Source: DASYKT01 sp035995185 (lineage in GTDB: Bacteria; Acidobacteriota; Blastocatellia; Pyrinomonadales; Pyrinomonadaceae). From it: a DNA stretch of 64,000 nucleotides. Position numbers and translations under genes: made by a program. The stretch is taken from positions 310,001 through 374,000 of the forward strand of contig DASYKT010000031.1 of assembly GCA_035995185.1 (NCBI GenBank), in the 5' to 3' direction. The notes beneath the pieces were generated by a model that was given only the letters and a program-made list of their open reading frames with translations, was not told the DNA's origin and made no database searches. Shown here one piece after another: positions 1-8,700 of this stretch. Within the stretch, counting starts at the first letter, position 1; each line of letters begins with the position of its first letter.

Positions 1-1
1 C

Positions 2-727
2 CGGCTTGCGCGCGAATTACACCCGGACGTTAACGGCGGCTCAAAAGACGCCGCCAAACGCTTTGCCGTGGTGGCCAAGGCCTATGAGGTGCTCAGCGAC
101 CCGAAAAAACGCTCCCGCTACGATCAAAAACTGGCGGATTCTAACGGCAATTCGGTTTTTTACTCGGAAAACACGCACGCCCAGCGCATCCGCCGGATGG
201 CGATGGAGCAGAAACTAAACGCCATCGTCGACAAGTTTATCGACCGCGAAAGGCGTGAATCGCTGGCGATGCAGGAATTGATCTTTCCGGTGGTGACGCT
301 GCTTGTTTCCACCTTTTTTGTCGCCTTTTTTAAGCCGCTTTTTTGGGAAAATTCCGAACCGCTGGGGAAAATACTGATCGTCACGCTTTTCGTCGCCGGG
401 CTTATCCACCTGATAAACCGTTTAAGAACAGGGTTTTTGCGTTATACCTACGACAATCCGGTGATTCACGACTCGCTTTTCAGCTATGGCGAAGAGCCCG
501 AAGAAAAGCCGATGTCGCGCATAACGGCCGTCATGCTGCTGCTGGCCGGAATTGCCGTCAGTTTTGTGCTGGGAACGCTGATCGCGGGCCAAATGGACCG
601 CGTGATCGTAAATATGCAGGCCAGCCTGTTTTCCGCCTCCCTGACGCCCGCGCTGGCTTTTTACCCGCCGATCGCCGTTTTGATAGTCGATGTCACCCAT
701 ATGATAGTGCTGAAACGGCAAGGCTAA
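2..727 (+). CDS. J-domain membrane protein (5' end missing)
   Basis: The reading frame is open from the window edge, so the start lies upstream. The first visible residues are the second half of a DnaJ J-domain: the HPD tripeptide that stimulates Hsp70 ATPase is at nt 20-28, followed by helix III and a typical 'YEVLSDPKKRSRYD' ending. About 60 polar residues follow, then four probable membrane helices (roughly residues 94-115, 125-145, 175-200 and 210-235 of the visible part). No zinc-finger or DnaJ C-terminal domain is present, so this is a type III (J-domain-only) protein anchored in the membrane rather than DnaJ itself. It presumably recruits DnaK to the membrane. Its client is unknown. 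Confidence 0.8.
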   Translation, partial: RLARELHPDVNGGSKDAAKRFAVVAKAYEVLSDPKKRSRYDQKLADSNGNSVFYSENTHAQRIRRMAMEQKLNAIVDKFIDRERRESLAMQELIFPVVTLLVSTFFVAFFKPLFWENSEPLGKILIVTLFVAGLIHLINRLRTGFLRYTYDNPVIHDSLFSYGEEPEEKPMSRITAVMLLLAGIAVSFVLGTLIAGQMDRVIVNMQASLFSASLTPALAFYPPIAVLIVDVTHMIVLKRQG

Positions 728-827
728 AGCGCAAATCTCTTTGACCCCGATCACCGGCCAAAAACAGGAGCCCGCGCACCAGCAAGGGTTAAAAAATAGC
801 CTCCCACCTACGGCCAGGCTTCTTCGC

Positions 828-1001
828 ACCCCTGCTTTGTGTTGTCCTAAAGTTGTGGTGCTGAGAAGGAATGTCGTTCGGAATAGATGATAACTGATAG
901 ATCATAGAGAATAGATCGAATCTTTCAGTTATCATCTATCATCTTTTATCTACTTGCGAATGATGCGAACACCACAGCTTTAGGACACTACCCCTGCTTT
1001 G
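828..1001. mobile_element. MITE-like element with 12-bp flanking direct repeat
   Basis: Two copies of acccctgctttg (828-839 and 990-1001) flank a roughly 150-bp segment. Its ends are 18-bp inverted repeats with one mismatch (843-860 tgtcctaaagttgtggtg and its complement at 970-987). Inside is a second, AT-rich inverted repeat (about 882-900 and 918-940, built on ataactgatag). It has no ORF. Terminal inverted repeats inside a short direct repeat are what a non-autonomous transposable element leaves; the internal palindrome would also fold in RNA. It lies between the J-domain gene and rpsT. The rest of 728-1099 shows nothing else. Confidence 0.55.
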
Positions 1002-1099
1002 CGCCCTTGACTTCTTGCCCAATACCCCATATTATTTGAAGTTTGCGTCACAGCAAGTTATTTATAATTGTTTAGTTTTTTGGAGTAGATCAAGAAAAG

Positions 1100-1366
1100 A
1101 TGCCAAATCATAAGTCAGCAGAGAAAAGAGTCCGGCAAAACGAAAAGCGGCGTAATATTAACCGCAGCAACCGCAGCAAATTGCGCACGGCCATCAAAAA
1201 GCTTCGCACCACTATTTCCGCGGGAAATAACAAAGAAGGCCAGGAGCTTTTGAACCCGACCATCGCTTTGATCGATAAAGCGGTCAATAAAGGCGTGCTT
1301 CACAAAAACGCCGCCGCCCGGCATAAATCACGTCTTACCAAGCATATTAACGCCGGCGCCAAATAA
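1100..1366 (+). CDS. rpsT: 30S ribosomal protein S20
   Basis: This 88-residue, very basic protein has the bS20 N-terminus (MPNHKSAEKRVRQNEKRR) and the Lys/Arg/Ala-rich helical body expected of a protein that binds 16S rRNA in the small subunit. Length is normal for the family. The start is the only Met before the conserved N-terminus. It is monocistronic as far as can be seen, and a strong intrinsic terminator follows 20 nt after the stop. The upstream AT-rich stretch (about 1020-1090) probably carries its promoter, but I cannot pick convincing boxes. Confidence 0.97.
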   Translation: MPNHKSAEKRVRQNEKRRNINRSNRSKLRTAIKKLRTTISAGNNKEGQELLNPTIALIDKAVNKGVLHKNAAARHKSRLTKHINAGAK

Positions 1367-1386
1367 GTTTTTAATGTTTTTATGAG

Positions 1387-1414
1387 GAAAGGCCCGCTTT
1401 TAGCGGGCTTTTTC
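1387..1414 (+). terminator. Intrinsic terminator of rpsT
   Basis: The stem gcccgc/gcgggc with a short AT loop is followed by a run of T (ctttttc). It lies directly downstream of the rpsT stop codon. Confidence 0.85.
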
Positions 1415-1420
1415 AATTAT

Positions 1421-1474
1421 TGTAGCGCCAGCGTCCCGCTGGCTGTCGTGCGGGCGTCCCGGCGGCGCTACTAA
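1421..1474. repeat. GTAGCGCCAGCG palindromic repeat, copy 1
   Basis: The core gtagcgccagcgtcccgctg and the following ggctgtcg recur in reverse complement at 33114-33141. Here the element reads as one arm, a short spacer and ggcggcgctac, so it can fold on itself. REP-like intergenic repeat. Confidence 0.6.
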
Positions 1475-1594
1475 CAAAACCGTTGCCCCTCCCGCCGCCG
1501 CCGTGATATTATTTTTAATATAAATTTAACTTTACAAATGAAAGAAAGATCAGCTTAGTTACCCGATTTTGCCTATGAGAAACCCGAATCTGCC

Positions 1595-1640
1595 GACAGC
1601 CAGTGGCTAACCCCAAGGTTTAACCGATCGACCGGCTGTC
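1595..1640 (+). promoter_or_regulatory. Possible structured 5' leader
   Basis: gacagcc (1595-1601) pairs with ggctgtc (1634-1640), enclosing a smaller taacc/ggtta stem. The hairpin ends 24 nt before the start of the next small gene, directly upstream of its Shine-Dalgarno sequence (aaaaaggag). It could be a leader hairpin or an RNA switch. I do not recognise a known riboswitch. Upstream, 1475-1590 is AT-rich and otherwise featureless. Confidence 0.3.
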
Positions 1641-1664
1641 TTCGCAATAAAAAGGAGCAAAGAG

Positions 1665-1895
1665 ATGGCTGAACGATCAACTCAAAAATTCGCGCGCACC
1701 AAAAATAACCCTTCCGAAAAAACCTTTTCTTCAACTTTAAAAACAGGTTCAGCCCCGTCCAAATTGAATTTATCGGGCCCTGATAAATTTAACGACGAAT
1801 TTATTTTGGCGCTTTCTCAAAGCTATGAGAACCGGCGGGCCGCGCAGGCCTTCGAATGGGAGTCGATCCGGCGGGGTGGCGCTTTTCTGAGCTAA
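1665..1895 (+). CDS. Small hypothetical protein
   Basis: This 76-residue protein has a good Shine-Dalgarno (aaggag, 8 nt before ATG). It is rich in Ser, Lys and Asn in the first half and has a more ordered second half (FNDEFILALSQSYENRRAAQ) likely to be helical. It has no signal peptide, membrane segment or cysteine. I do not recognise the family. It sits between rpsT and the ergothioneine genes with a separate leader, so it is probably its own transcript. The RBS and distinct spacing argue for a real gene; nothing argues for a function. Confidence 0.55.
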   Translation: MAERSTQKFARTKNNPSEKTFSSTLKTGSAPSKLNLSGPDKFNDEFILALSQSYENRRAAQAFEWESIRRGGAFLS

Positions 1896-1985
1896 GTTTA
1901 ACAAAAAATAATATATATAAAATGGGTATTGAATCCTACGGGAGTATTTCCACGAATTCAGCTAATATAAAGTCCAAAGGAACGG

Positions 1986-3191
1986 ATGATAGGAAGTCAT
2001 CAGCAAAAGCTCAGTGAGGACTCGCTTGCAGGGTCCTTTTCAAATGTAAGACAGCTGTCGGAACGGATCTGCGCGCCGCTGGAGGTGGAAGACTATATCC
2101 CGCAGCCGGTCGTCGACGTCAGCCCGCCAAAATGGCACCTGGCCCACACCACCTGGTTTTTTGAGGAGATGATCCTGAAGAAATTCTTCTCCGGCTACCA
2201 GGAGTTCAATAAAGATTATTGTTTTCTCTTTAACAGCTATTACGAATCCGTCGGCGAAAGAGTGGTCCGCGATATGCGCGGCGCGCTCAGCCGCCCGACG
2301 GTAAAAGACGTTTATGCCTATCGCAAACACGTGGATGAAAATATGCTGCGGTTCCTCGAAACGGCGCCGGGCGAAAACGTCCGCGAACTGCTGATCCTCG
2401 GCCTCAATCACGAACAGCAGCACCAGGAGCTTTTGATCACCGATATCAAGTATTCATTCAGCGTTAATCCGACCTTTCCCGTGTACAAAGCCGATGATGT
2501 AATCTGCGAACGCGGCCCAATAGAGTCAAGGGCAAGCTCGAAAGAATTTATTTCTATCCCGGCCGGGATGTATGAGATCGGTTTCGACAGTAACGCGGGC
2601 GAAGGTTTTTGCTTTGATAACGAGCTCGCGCCGCACCAGGTTTATCTCCGGGACTTTGAAATTCAAAAAGACCTGGTAACCAATCGCGAATATCTGGAAT
2701 TTATCGAAGACGGCGGGTACGAGCGGTTTAACCTCTGGCATTCGGAAGGCTGGGACTGGGTAAAAAATGAAAGCGTTAAAAGCCCGCAGTACTGGCACAA
2801 GATCGACGGCGAGTGGTTTCATTTCACGCTCGGCGGGTTGAAGAAACTCGATCCGAAACTGCCCGTCAGCCACGTTTCTTTTTATGAAGCCTTTGCTTTT
2901 GCCGAGTGGCTGGGGCTTCGGCTGCCGACCGAATTCGAATGGGAAGCGGCGGCGAAAAAGCTTGACTGGGGCCTGCGTTGGGAATGGACGCACAGCGCCT
3001 ATCTTCCCTACCCGGGTTTTCAGCGGGCGGCCGGGGCCGTCGGCGAATACAACGGCAAATTTATGATCAATCAAATGGTGCTGCGCGGAGCTTCGGTAGC
3101 CACATCGCCGGGACACAGCCGCCAAACCTATCGCAATTTTTTCCACCCGCATCTACGGTGGCAGTACACCGGGATCCGCCTCGCAAAATAA
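1986..3191 (+). CDS. egtB: Ergothioneine sulfoxide synthase EgtB
   Basis: This non-haem iron enzyme couples trimethylhistidine (hercynine) to a thiol and O2. At 401 residues it has the family layout: an N-terminal DinB-like helical domain with the iron ligands in HLAHTTWFFEE (His51) and the HEQQHQE motif near 142-148, then a C-terminal formylglycine-generating-enzyme-like fold from about 190 to the end (G-x-RLPTEFEWE near 312). The start has 'aagg' 5 nt upstream. It is followed after 4 nt by egtD, which makes its substrate. No egtA or egtC is nearby. The EgtB characterised from the acidobacterium Chloracidobacterium thermophilum uses cysteine directly, so this one may as well (inference). Confidence 0.93.
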   Translation: MIGSHQQKLSEDSLAGSFSNVRQLSERICAPLEVEDYIPQPVVDVSPPKWHLAHTTWFFEEMILKKFFSGYQEFNKDYCFLFNSYYESVGERVVRDMRGALSRPTVKDVYAYRKHVDENMLRFLETAPGENVRELLILGLNHEQQHQELLITDIKYSFSVNPTFPVYKADDVICERGPIESRASSKEFISIPAGMYEIGFDSNAGEGFCFDNELAPHQVYLRDFEIQKDLVTNREYLEFIEDGGYERFNLWHSEGWDWVKNESVKSPQYWHKIDGEWFHFTLGGLKKLDPKLPVSHVSFYEAFAFAEWLGLRLPTEFEWEAAAKKLDWGLRWEWTHSAYLPYPGFQRAAGAVGEYNGKFMINQMVLRGASVATSPGHSRQTYRNFFHPHLRWQYTGIRLAK

Positions 3192-3195
3192 AGAA

Positions 3196-4176
3196 ATGGC
3201 AACTACTACTTCACCGCAAACGGAATTGCAGCGCTTTGCCGACGATGTGCGAAAAGGCCTTGAGGCAGCGCCGAAAACACTGTCGTCAAAATATTTTTAT
3301 GACGATGAAGGCAGCCGCATCTTTCAGGAGATAATGAAGCTGCCCGAATATTATCTGACCCGCTGTGAGCGCGAGATATTTCAGCAGCAGGCGGCGGATA
3401 TTTACCAGGCTTTTAAAAATGAGAACGCGTCGTTCGACCTGATCGAGCTCGGGCCCGGCGACGGCAGCAAGACTGCCCTGCTGATCGATCATTTTTTAAA
3501 ACAGTCGGCGGATTTTACCTATGTCCCTATCGACATTTCGGCCGAAGCGCTGCGCATTTTGAGCGATAATTTCCAGGCCAAATTTCCCGATCTGACGATC
3601 AGGGAAAAGAACGGGGATTACTTTCGCATGCTGGAGACCTTAAAAGAATTTCCCGATGAGCGGACCAAAATAGTTTTTTTCCTGGGTTCGAACATCGGAA
3701 ATTTTCGCCAAGCGGAAAGCCTGGTTTTTTTCCAGCGGCTTTCGGCGGCGATGAGCAAAGACGACCTGCTTTTTATCGGCGTCGATCTGCAAAAAGATCC
3801 GCGGGTAATTTTGCCGGCTTACGACGACCCGAGCGGCGTGACCAGCGCATTTAATTTAAATTTGCTCAAACGCATGAATCGCGAGCTCGACGCGGATTTT
3901 GCGGTCGAAAATTTTATGCACTACGCCAGTTATCAACCGACGGACGGCGCGGCGCGCAGCTATCTGATCAGCCGCGAAAAACAAACCGTCCGGGTAGGCG
4001 CGCTGGGGCAGAGCTTTGAATTTGCCCAGTGGGAGCCGATCTATATGGAGATCTCGCAGAAATACACGCTGGAAATGCTGGAAAAACTGGCGGAAAAATG
4101 CGGTTTCCGCATCGTGAAAAACTTTTTCGATCAAAAAAATTACTATACAAATTCCCTGTGGAAAGCGTTGAGATGA
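3196..4176 (+). CDS. egtD: L-histidine N-alpha-methyltransferase EgtD
   Basis: It trimethylates the alpha-amino group of histidine with S-adenosylmethionine to give hercynine, the first step of ergothioneine synthesis. At 326 residues the length is typical. The N-terminus has the family's KYFYDDEGSRIFQEI..PEYYLTR block, and the SAM site is IELGPGDGSKT at about 83-93. The gene starts 4 nt after egtB and its last codons overlap the ATG of birA (ATGA), so the three are probably cotranscribed and translationally coupled. Ergothioneine is a thiol antioxidant, so the pair suggests an aerobic life. Confidence 0.95.
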   Translation: MATTTSPQTELQRFADDVRKGLEAAPKTLSSKYFYDDEGSRIFQEIMKLPEYYLTRCEREIFQQQAADIYQAFKNENASFDLIELGPGDGSKTALLIDHFLKQSADFTYVPIDISAEALRILSDNFQAKFPDLTIREKNGDYFRMLETLKEFPDERTKIVFFLGSNIGNFRQAESLVFFQRLSAAMSKDDLLFIGVDLQKDPRVILPAYDDPSGVTSAFNLNLLKRMNRELDADFAVENFMHYASYQPTDGAARSYLISREKQTVRVGALGQSFEFAQWEPIYMEISQKYTLEMLEKLAEKCGFRIVKNFFDQKNYYTNSLWKALR

Positions 4177-4934
4177 ATTTTGTCATCCTGCGCTTTGACG
4201 AACTCGGCTCGACCAATACCGAGGCGCTCGAACAAGCGCGGCGCGGGGCCGATGAAGGTTTGTGCGTGGTCGCGAAAACGCAAACCGCCGGACGCGGACG
4301 CCTGGGCCGCGCATGGCAGTCGCCCAGCGGTTCGGGACTTTATTTCAGCATCGTGCTGCGCCCAAAGCTTGCAGTGAAATATTTGCCGCTGCTGACGCTG
4401 ATGGCGGCTGTGACGGTCCACGAAACGCTGCGGAGCGGTTTTGCTCTCGCCCCGGACATAAAGTGGGTCAACGACGTGTTGATAAACGGCCGGAAGATCT
4501 CAGGCATTCTGGCGGAAACCGCGGAAACCGATCGCGGGACCGCGGTCGTGCTCGGTATCGGGATAAATTTGAAGTCGGATAATTTTCCGCCCGGGATCGC
4601 GGACATTGCCACCTCAATCGAAGCTGAAACCGGAAGGCCGGGCGCCCCCCCCGATCCCCCCGATACCGCCGCCCTGCTGCAAACGCTGACCGCAAAGCTC
4701 GATCATTTTTATGAAATGCTATGTTGCGAAAACGGCGCGGAAAATATCAAAAATGAATGGGCACAACGCTCTTCTTATTACTTAGGCAAAGACGTGCGCG
4801 TAATTCTGCCTAACGAAACTTTGATCGGCACCACTTGCGGGCTTGAAGAAAACGGTGCTTTGCGTGTAAAACAACCTGACGGCGAAATTCGCATCGTCCA
4901 GGCGGGCGATGTGGAAAATCTGAGAGCGGTATAG
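4173..4934 (+). CDS. birA: Biotin--[acetyl-CoA-carboxylase] ligase
   Basis: It activates biotin to biotinyl-5'-AMP and transfers it to the carboxyl carrier protein of acetyl-CoA carboxylase. The 253 residues show the adenylate-binding loop GRGRLGRAW near 47-55, the KWVND lysine motif and a small C-terminal SH3-like domain. There is no N-terminal helix-turn-helix, so this is a monofunctional ligase without the repressor role of E. coli BirA. I chose the ATG at 4173 because it overlaps the egtD stop (ATGA) and begins right at the conserved domain; the frame stays open further upstream inside egtD but without homology. Confidence 0.93.
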   Translation: MNFVILRFDELGSTNTEALEQARRGADEGLCVVAKTQTAGRGRLGRAWQSPSGSGLYFSIVLRPKLAVKYLPLLTLMAAVTVHETLRSGFALAPDIKWVNDVLINGRKISGILAETAETDRGTAVVLGIGINLKSDNFPPGIADIATSIEAETGRPGAPPDPPDTAALLQTLTAKLDHFYEMLCCENGAENIKNEWAQRSSYYLGKDVRVILPNETLIGTTCGLEENGALRVKQPDGEIRIVQAGDVENLRAV

Positions 4935-4951
4935 TTTTAATTTGCGATTCT

Positions 4952-5020
4952 GTTTCGTGTGTTTCGTGTGCTTTGTGGTTAATTCCGGAATAGCCACGAA
5001 ACACACGAAACACACGAAAA
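4952..5020. repeat. CACGAAA-type microrepeat hairpin, copy A
   Basis: The left arm is tttcgtgtgtttcgtgtg plus ctttgtggttaatt. The right arm is ccacgaaacacacgaaacac plus acgaaaa. The arms are tandem runs of the 9-nt unit cacgaaaca and pair with each other. It lies between birA and dut and may end the egt-birA transcript. It is one of eight related hairpins in the window. Confidence 0.7.
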
Positions 5021-5040
5021 TAAATCCGGTTGCGGCTGCA

Positions 5041-5062
5041 GGTAGCGCTCCCGGTTCTGACC
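5041..5062 (-). repeat. GTCAGAACCGGGAGCG repeat, single arm
   Basis: On the minus strand this reads ggtcagaaccgggagcgctacc. The same core occurs at 14436, 14681, 45384 and 45466. It sits only 20 nt before the dut start codon. Confidence 0.55.
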
Positions 5063-5081
5063 TCATTACTATTTAAAACGC

Positions 5082-5510
5082 ATGATCCTTAAAATAAAAA
5101 AACTGCATCCTGACGCTATTCTTCCAAGCTATGCACATCCCGGCGATGCCGGTTTAGATCTTTTCTCCGTCGAAGATGCGGAGATCGGAGCCGGGCAAGT
5201 AGCCTTGATAAAAACCGGCATTTCCATTGAATTGCCCGCCGGCACCGAAGGGCAAGTGCGCCCGCGCAGCGGCCTCGCGTTAAAACACCAGATCACCGTG
5301 CTCAATACTCCCGGCACCATCGACGAAGGTTATCGCGGCGAGGTCCGCATCATCATGATAAATCTCGGCAAGGAAACTTTTGCGGTGGCCAAAGGAATGA
5401 AGATCGCGCAGCTGCTGGTCAAACCGGTGGTTCGCGTAGAGGTGCAGGAGGCCGAAGAGCTTTCCGATACCGCGCGCGGAGCGGGAGGATTCGGCTCGAC
5501 CGGCTATTAG
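5082..5510 (+). CDS. dut: dUTP diphosphatase
   Basis: It hydrolyses dUTP to dUMP and pyrophosphate, keeping uracil out of DNA and feeding thymidylate synthesis. The 142 residues carry the trimeric dUTPase motifs: PGDAGLDL (motif I), RPRSGLA (II), GTIDEGYRGE with the catalytic Asp (III) and the C-terminal RGAGGFGSTGY arm (V). The length is normal. No clear Shine-Dalgarno is visible before the ATG, and upstream DNA is occupied by two repeat elements. The 289 nt after the stop hold a faint degenerate ccactaattacac microrepeat and AT-rich DNA. Confidence 0.96.
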   Translation: MILKIKKLHPDAILPSYAHPGDAGLDLFSVEDAEIGAGQVALIKTGISIELPAGTEGQVRPRSGLALKHQITVLNTPGTIDEGYRGEVRIIMINLGKETFAVAKGMKIAQLLVKPVVRVEVQEAEELSDTARGAGGFGSTGY

Positions 5511-5693
5511 CGGCGGCTATTGAGCATGGCTTGCCTATAAAGGTTAGTTTCTCATTAAATCGTAAACCTGCATGATTCCTTATTAGCCACTAATTACACT
5601 AATAACACGAATTAAAAATTCTTTATTTGTGCTATCGGTGATATTCGCGGCCGTATCCGCAAGCCTTTTTTTCTCAAAAATTAACTTTTTCTG

Positions 5694-5720
5694 TTAACAC
5701 TTTTGTAAAGATGTGATAAT
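5694..5720 (+). promoter_or_regulatory. Candidate sigma-70 promoter of the TonB receptor gene
   Basis: ttaaca (5694-5699) and gataat (5715-5720) are separated by 15 nt, about 80 nt before the receptor start codon in AT-rich DNA. The spacing is short, so this is only a candidate. Confidence 0.25.
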
Positions 5721-5799
5721 TTACATAATAATTTCTATTCGATAAGCCCGAAAGCCATAAGGAATCTTTATATAAATCATTAATTTCCAGGAGGAAAAA

Positions 5800-8700
5800 A
5801 TGGCTCGAAAACCGCGTATTACTGTATTGCTTCTGTTCGCTCTCCTGCTTTTCGCGGGTGAGATATTAGCCCAGGGCACAACCTCACGAGTGACTGGCAC
5901 CGTCACGGACTCCTCGGGTTCCGTTGTCCCGGGCGCGAATGTTACCTTGACGAATGAGGGGACAAACACATCATTAACAACTCAGACAAGTGACAACGGG
6001 ATCTATGTTTTCGATCTGATACAACCGGGCACGTATACCGTGACGATCGAAAAACAGGGATTCAAAAAGCTTGTTTCATCAAAGAACGCCGCGCCGGTAA
6101 ACCAGCCGGCAACCGTGAATGCCACGCTGGAAGTAGGCGATGTTTCCGCGGTCGTTAATGTCGAATCGACCGCCGAAAATGTACAAACAAGCACTTCCGG
6201 CAACGTCGGCGCCGTGATCGACCAACGTACGCTCGAGGCTGTGCCGATCGTGGCCGCGCGCGGACGCAATCCCCTGGACCTGTTAAATTACCAGCCCGGG
6301 ATCGTAAATGGCGCCAACACCGGCGGCGGCGTTCACGTCAATGGCTCACGCGACCGTTCATTTAATTTTACTCTCGATGGCATCGATATTAATGAAGCGA
6401 GCGCCGGCGGCTCGAATTTTACACCGCTGCGCCCCAACCCCGATTCTATTCAGGAATTCCAGATCGTTACCTCGAATTTCACCGCCGAACTCGGACGCAG
6501 CAGCGGCGCCCAGGTTACATTCGTCACCAGATCTGGCACCAATAAATATCGCGGAAATCTGTTTGAGTATTACCAGACCCCGGATTTTCTCGCGAATAGT
6601 TACGCGAATAATTTGCTGGGAGTTCGCCGACCTCAATTTATTCAGCATATATACGGCGGAAGCCTTGGCGGCCCGATTCCTAATTTCGGACTTGGCGAAG
6701 GGACCGACTTTGGTTTGCTGAAAGACAAAGCATTCTTTTTCATCAATCTGCAGTTTCTAAAACAAAGCCAGGCCCAGCTGGTGCAAAGAACGGTTTACAC
6801 GCAGGATGCGCGGAACGGTATTTTCAGATATGTCTTAAATGGCCGCAACGCCCCGGCGGGAACGAGTGTTTCGACGACTTTTCCCAGCGGCTCCGCAGTC
6901 ACTACCGGCGGTACTTCCGTGTACACGCCCTGCCCGGGAGGCAGTCCGACCGCACCCTGCTTAGCCACTTATAACGTCGGGGCGAACCCTTCGGGAGTCG
7001 GCATCGATCCGAATATTCTCGCGTCGATAAATCTTGCCCCTCTTCCGAACGATTTTACCCGCGGAGACGGGCTTAATACCGCAGGCTATAACTTCCTGGC
7101 CCCGACCAGTGAAAAACAATACGACCTGGTAGCCAGGTTCGACTTTAAGGCAAATGACCGCAATACGTTTTATGTCCGGTGGGCGCAAGGCCGTCAGGAT
7201 ACTTTTGACGATGTGGTCAACGGCGGTTTGCAGCCTTTCCCGACCGTACCGGGGATCGTCGATACTTTTAGAAAGCCGCGAAATCTGGCGATCAACTACA
7301 GGGTCATGCTGAGCCCGAAGATCACGAATGAATTCATTTACGGCTACAGCGATTTCACTTTCTTTTTCGGCACGGAAAACAATAACGTGCCGTTTATCCT
7401 GAACCTGGTAACGGACGCCGGTACTAACATCAGGGGCAACGGCCGCGGTGTCACGACCCACCAATTCGTCGACAACATCACTTTCGACCTGGGGAAACAT
7501 GTGGTCAAGGCGGGCATAAACTTCCGCTTTGGCAGGCAAAAAGACGACCGTTCGGAAGTTGCGGGAGGACGCATTGAAGGGCGCATAACTTTCGACCGCA
7601 CCATCAACAGCAATTTCAACGCGTTCGGTCTGCCGGGCGCCGGCGTTAACTCGAACGACCTTAATACGCTGCGCAGCCAGATAAACGATTACCTGGGCCG
7701 CGTCGGTGTTTATAACCAGGCTTTCGTGGCCAATGCGGACGGCAGCGGATTTCAACCGGCAGGCACTCGCTGGGTATTTGCCGCCAGTTATCCGGAATAT
7801 GATTTTTATTTTCAGGATACCTGGAAGTTTAGAAAGAACCTGCTCTTTGACCTTGGTTTCCGCTGGGAGCCAAAACTTTCGCCGACCTCTGACGGTCTGC
7901 CCGTCCTGCGGCCCGATCAATCGGTCGTTTTAGGATCCGCGCCCAGTAACACGATACGCTGGGAAGAAGGAAAGATGTTCGCTGACGATATGAACAACTT
8001 TTCGCCGTCGATCGGATTTGCCTGGGACCCGTTCGGTAAAGGGAAAACCTCCGTCAGGATGAATTATCGTTTGGCCTATGACCGTTTTGGAACGCAGCTG
8101 TTTGCCTCGGCATTGTTCCAGAACGCGCCGGGTAATAACATTCTTTTCCCGACCAATAATAATTTCGGCGCCGGCGGCGGTCTGTACAGAGATATCACGA
8201 CGATCGTGCCCACGGGCACGCCCGACCAGCTGAGACAGCCTCCTGCTATCGGCACGCTTACTCAAACCGTCATGGACCCGGACCTGGTGTTTCCCGAGAT
8301 CCACCAGTGGTTCGCCGGTTTCCAGCACGAGATCGGTTGGGGTTCGGTATTGGAAATAAATTATATCGGGAAAAAAGGCGTGCATCTTTTCGGGGGTTAC
8401 GACGCCGATCAGGTGGATATTTTCAACAACGGTTTCCTGGCAGCCTTTAAGGACCTGCGGGCGAACCGCACCGTGGGCGGTTATCAGAATGCCTTTTTCA
8501 ATACCCTTCTGGCCGGCGATTCCAGAATAAATGCCGCCGACGTAACGGCGACCCGAATGCTGCTCAGAGTTTTTCCGAACGAGGTCTCTTTAGGATCGGT
8601 CGCCGCGCTGGCCGGAACACTGGCCGGAGGTTCTCTAGCGGCGGGAACAAGAACGTGGCAGACGAACACAGGTAACGCGTTCTTCTTCCAAAAATACCCG

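Noticed and set aside
1591..1642. Possible cobalamin or cyclic-di-GMP riboswitch before the 1665 gene
   Set aside because: The conserved cores of these classes are not present; only a simple two-stem hairpin is.
4029..4172. Upstream extension of birA
   Set aside because: It lies inside egtD in another frame and has no homology; the ATGA overlap marks the start.
4952..5020. CRISPR array made of cacgaaaca repeats
   Set aside because: Units are contiguous without unique spacers and run in opposite directions in the two arms.
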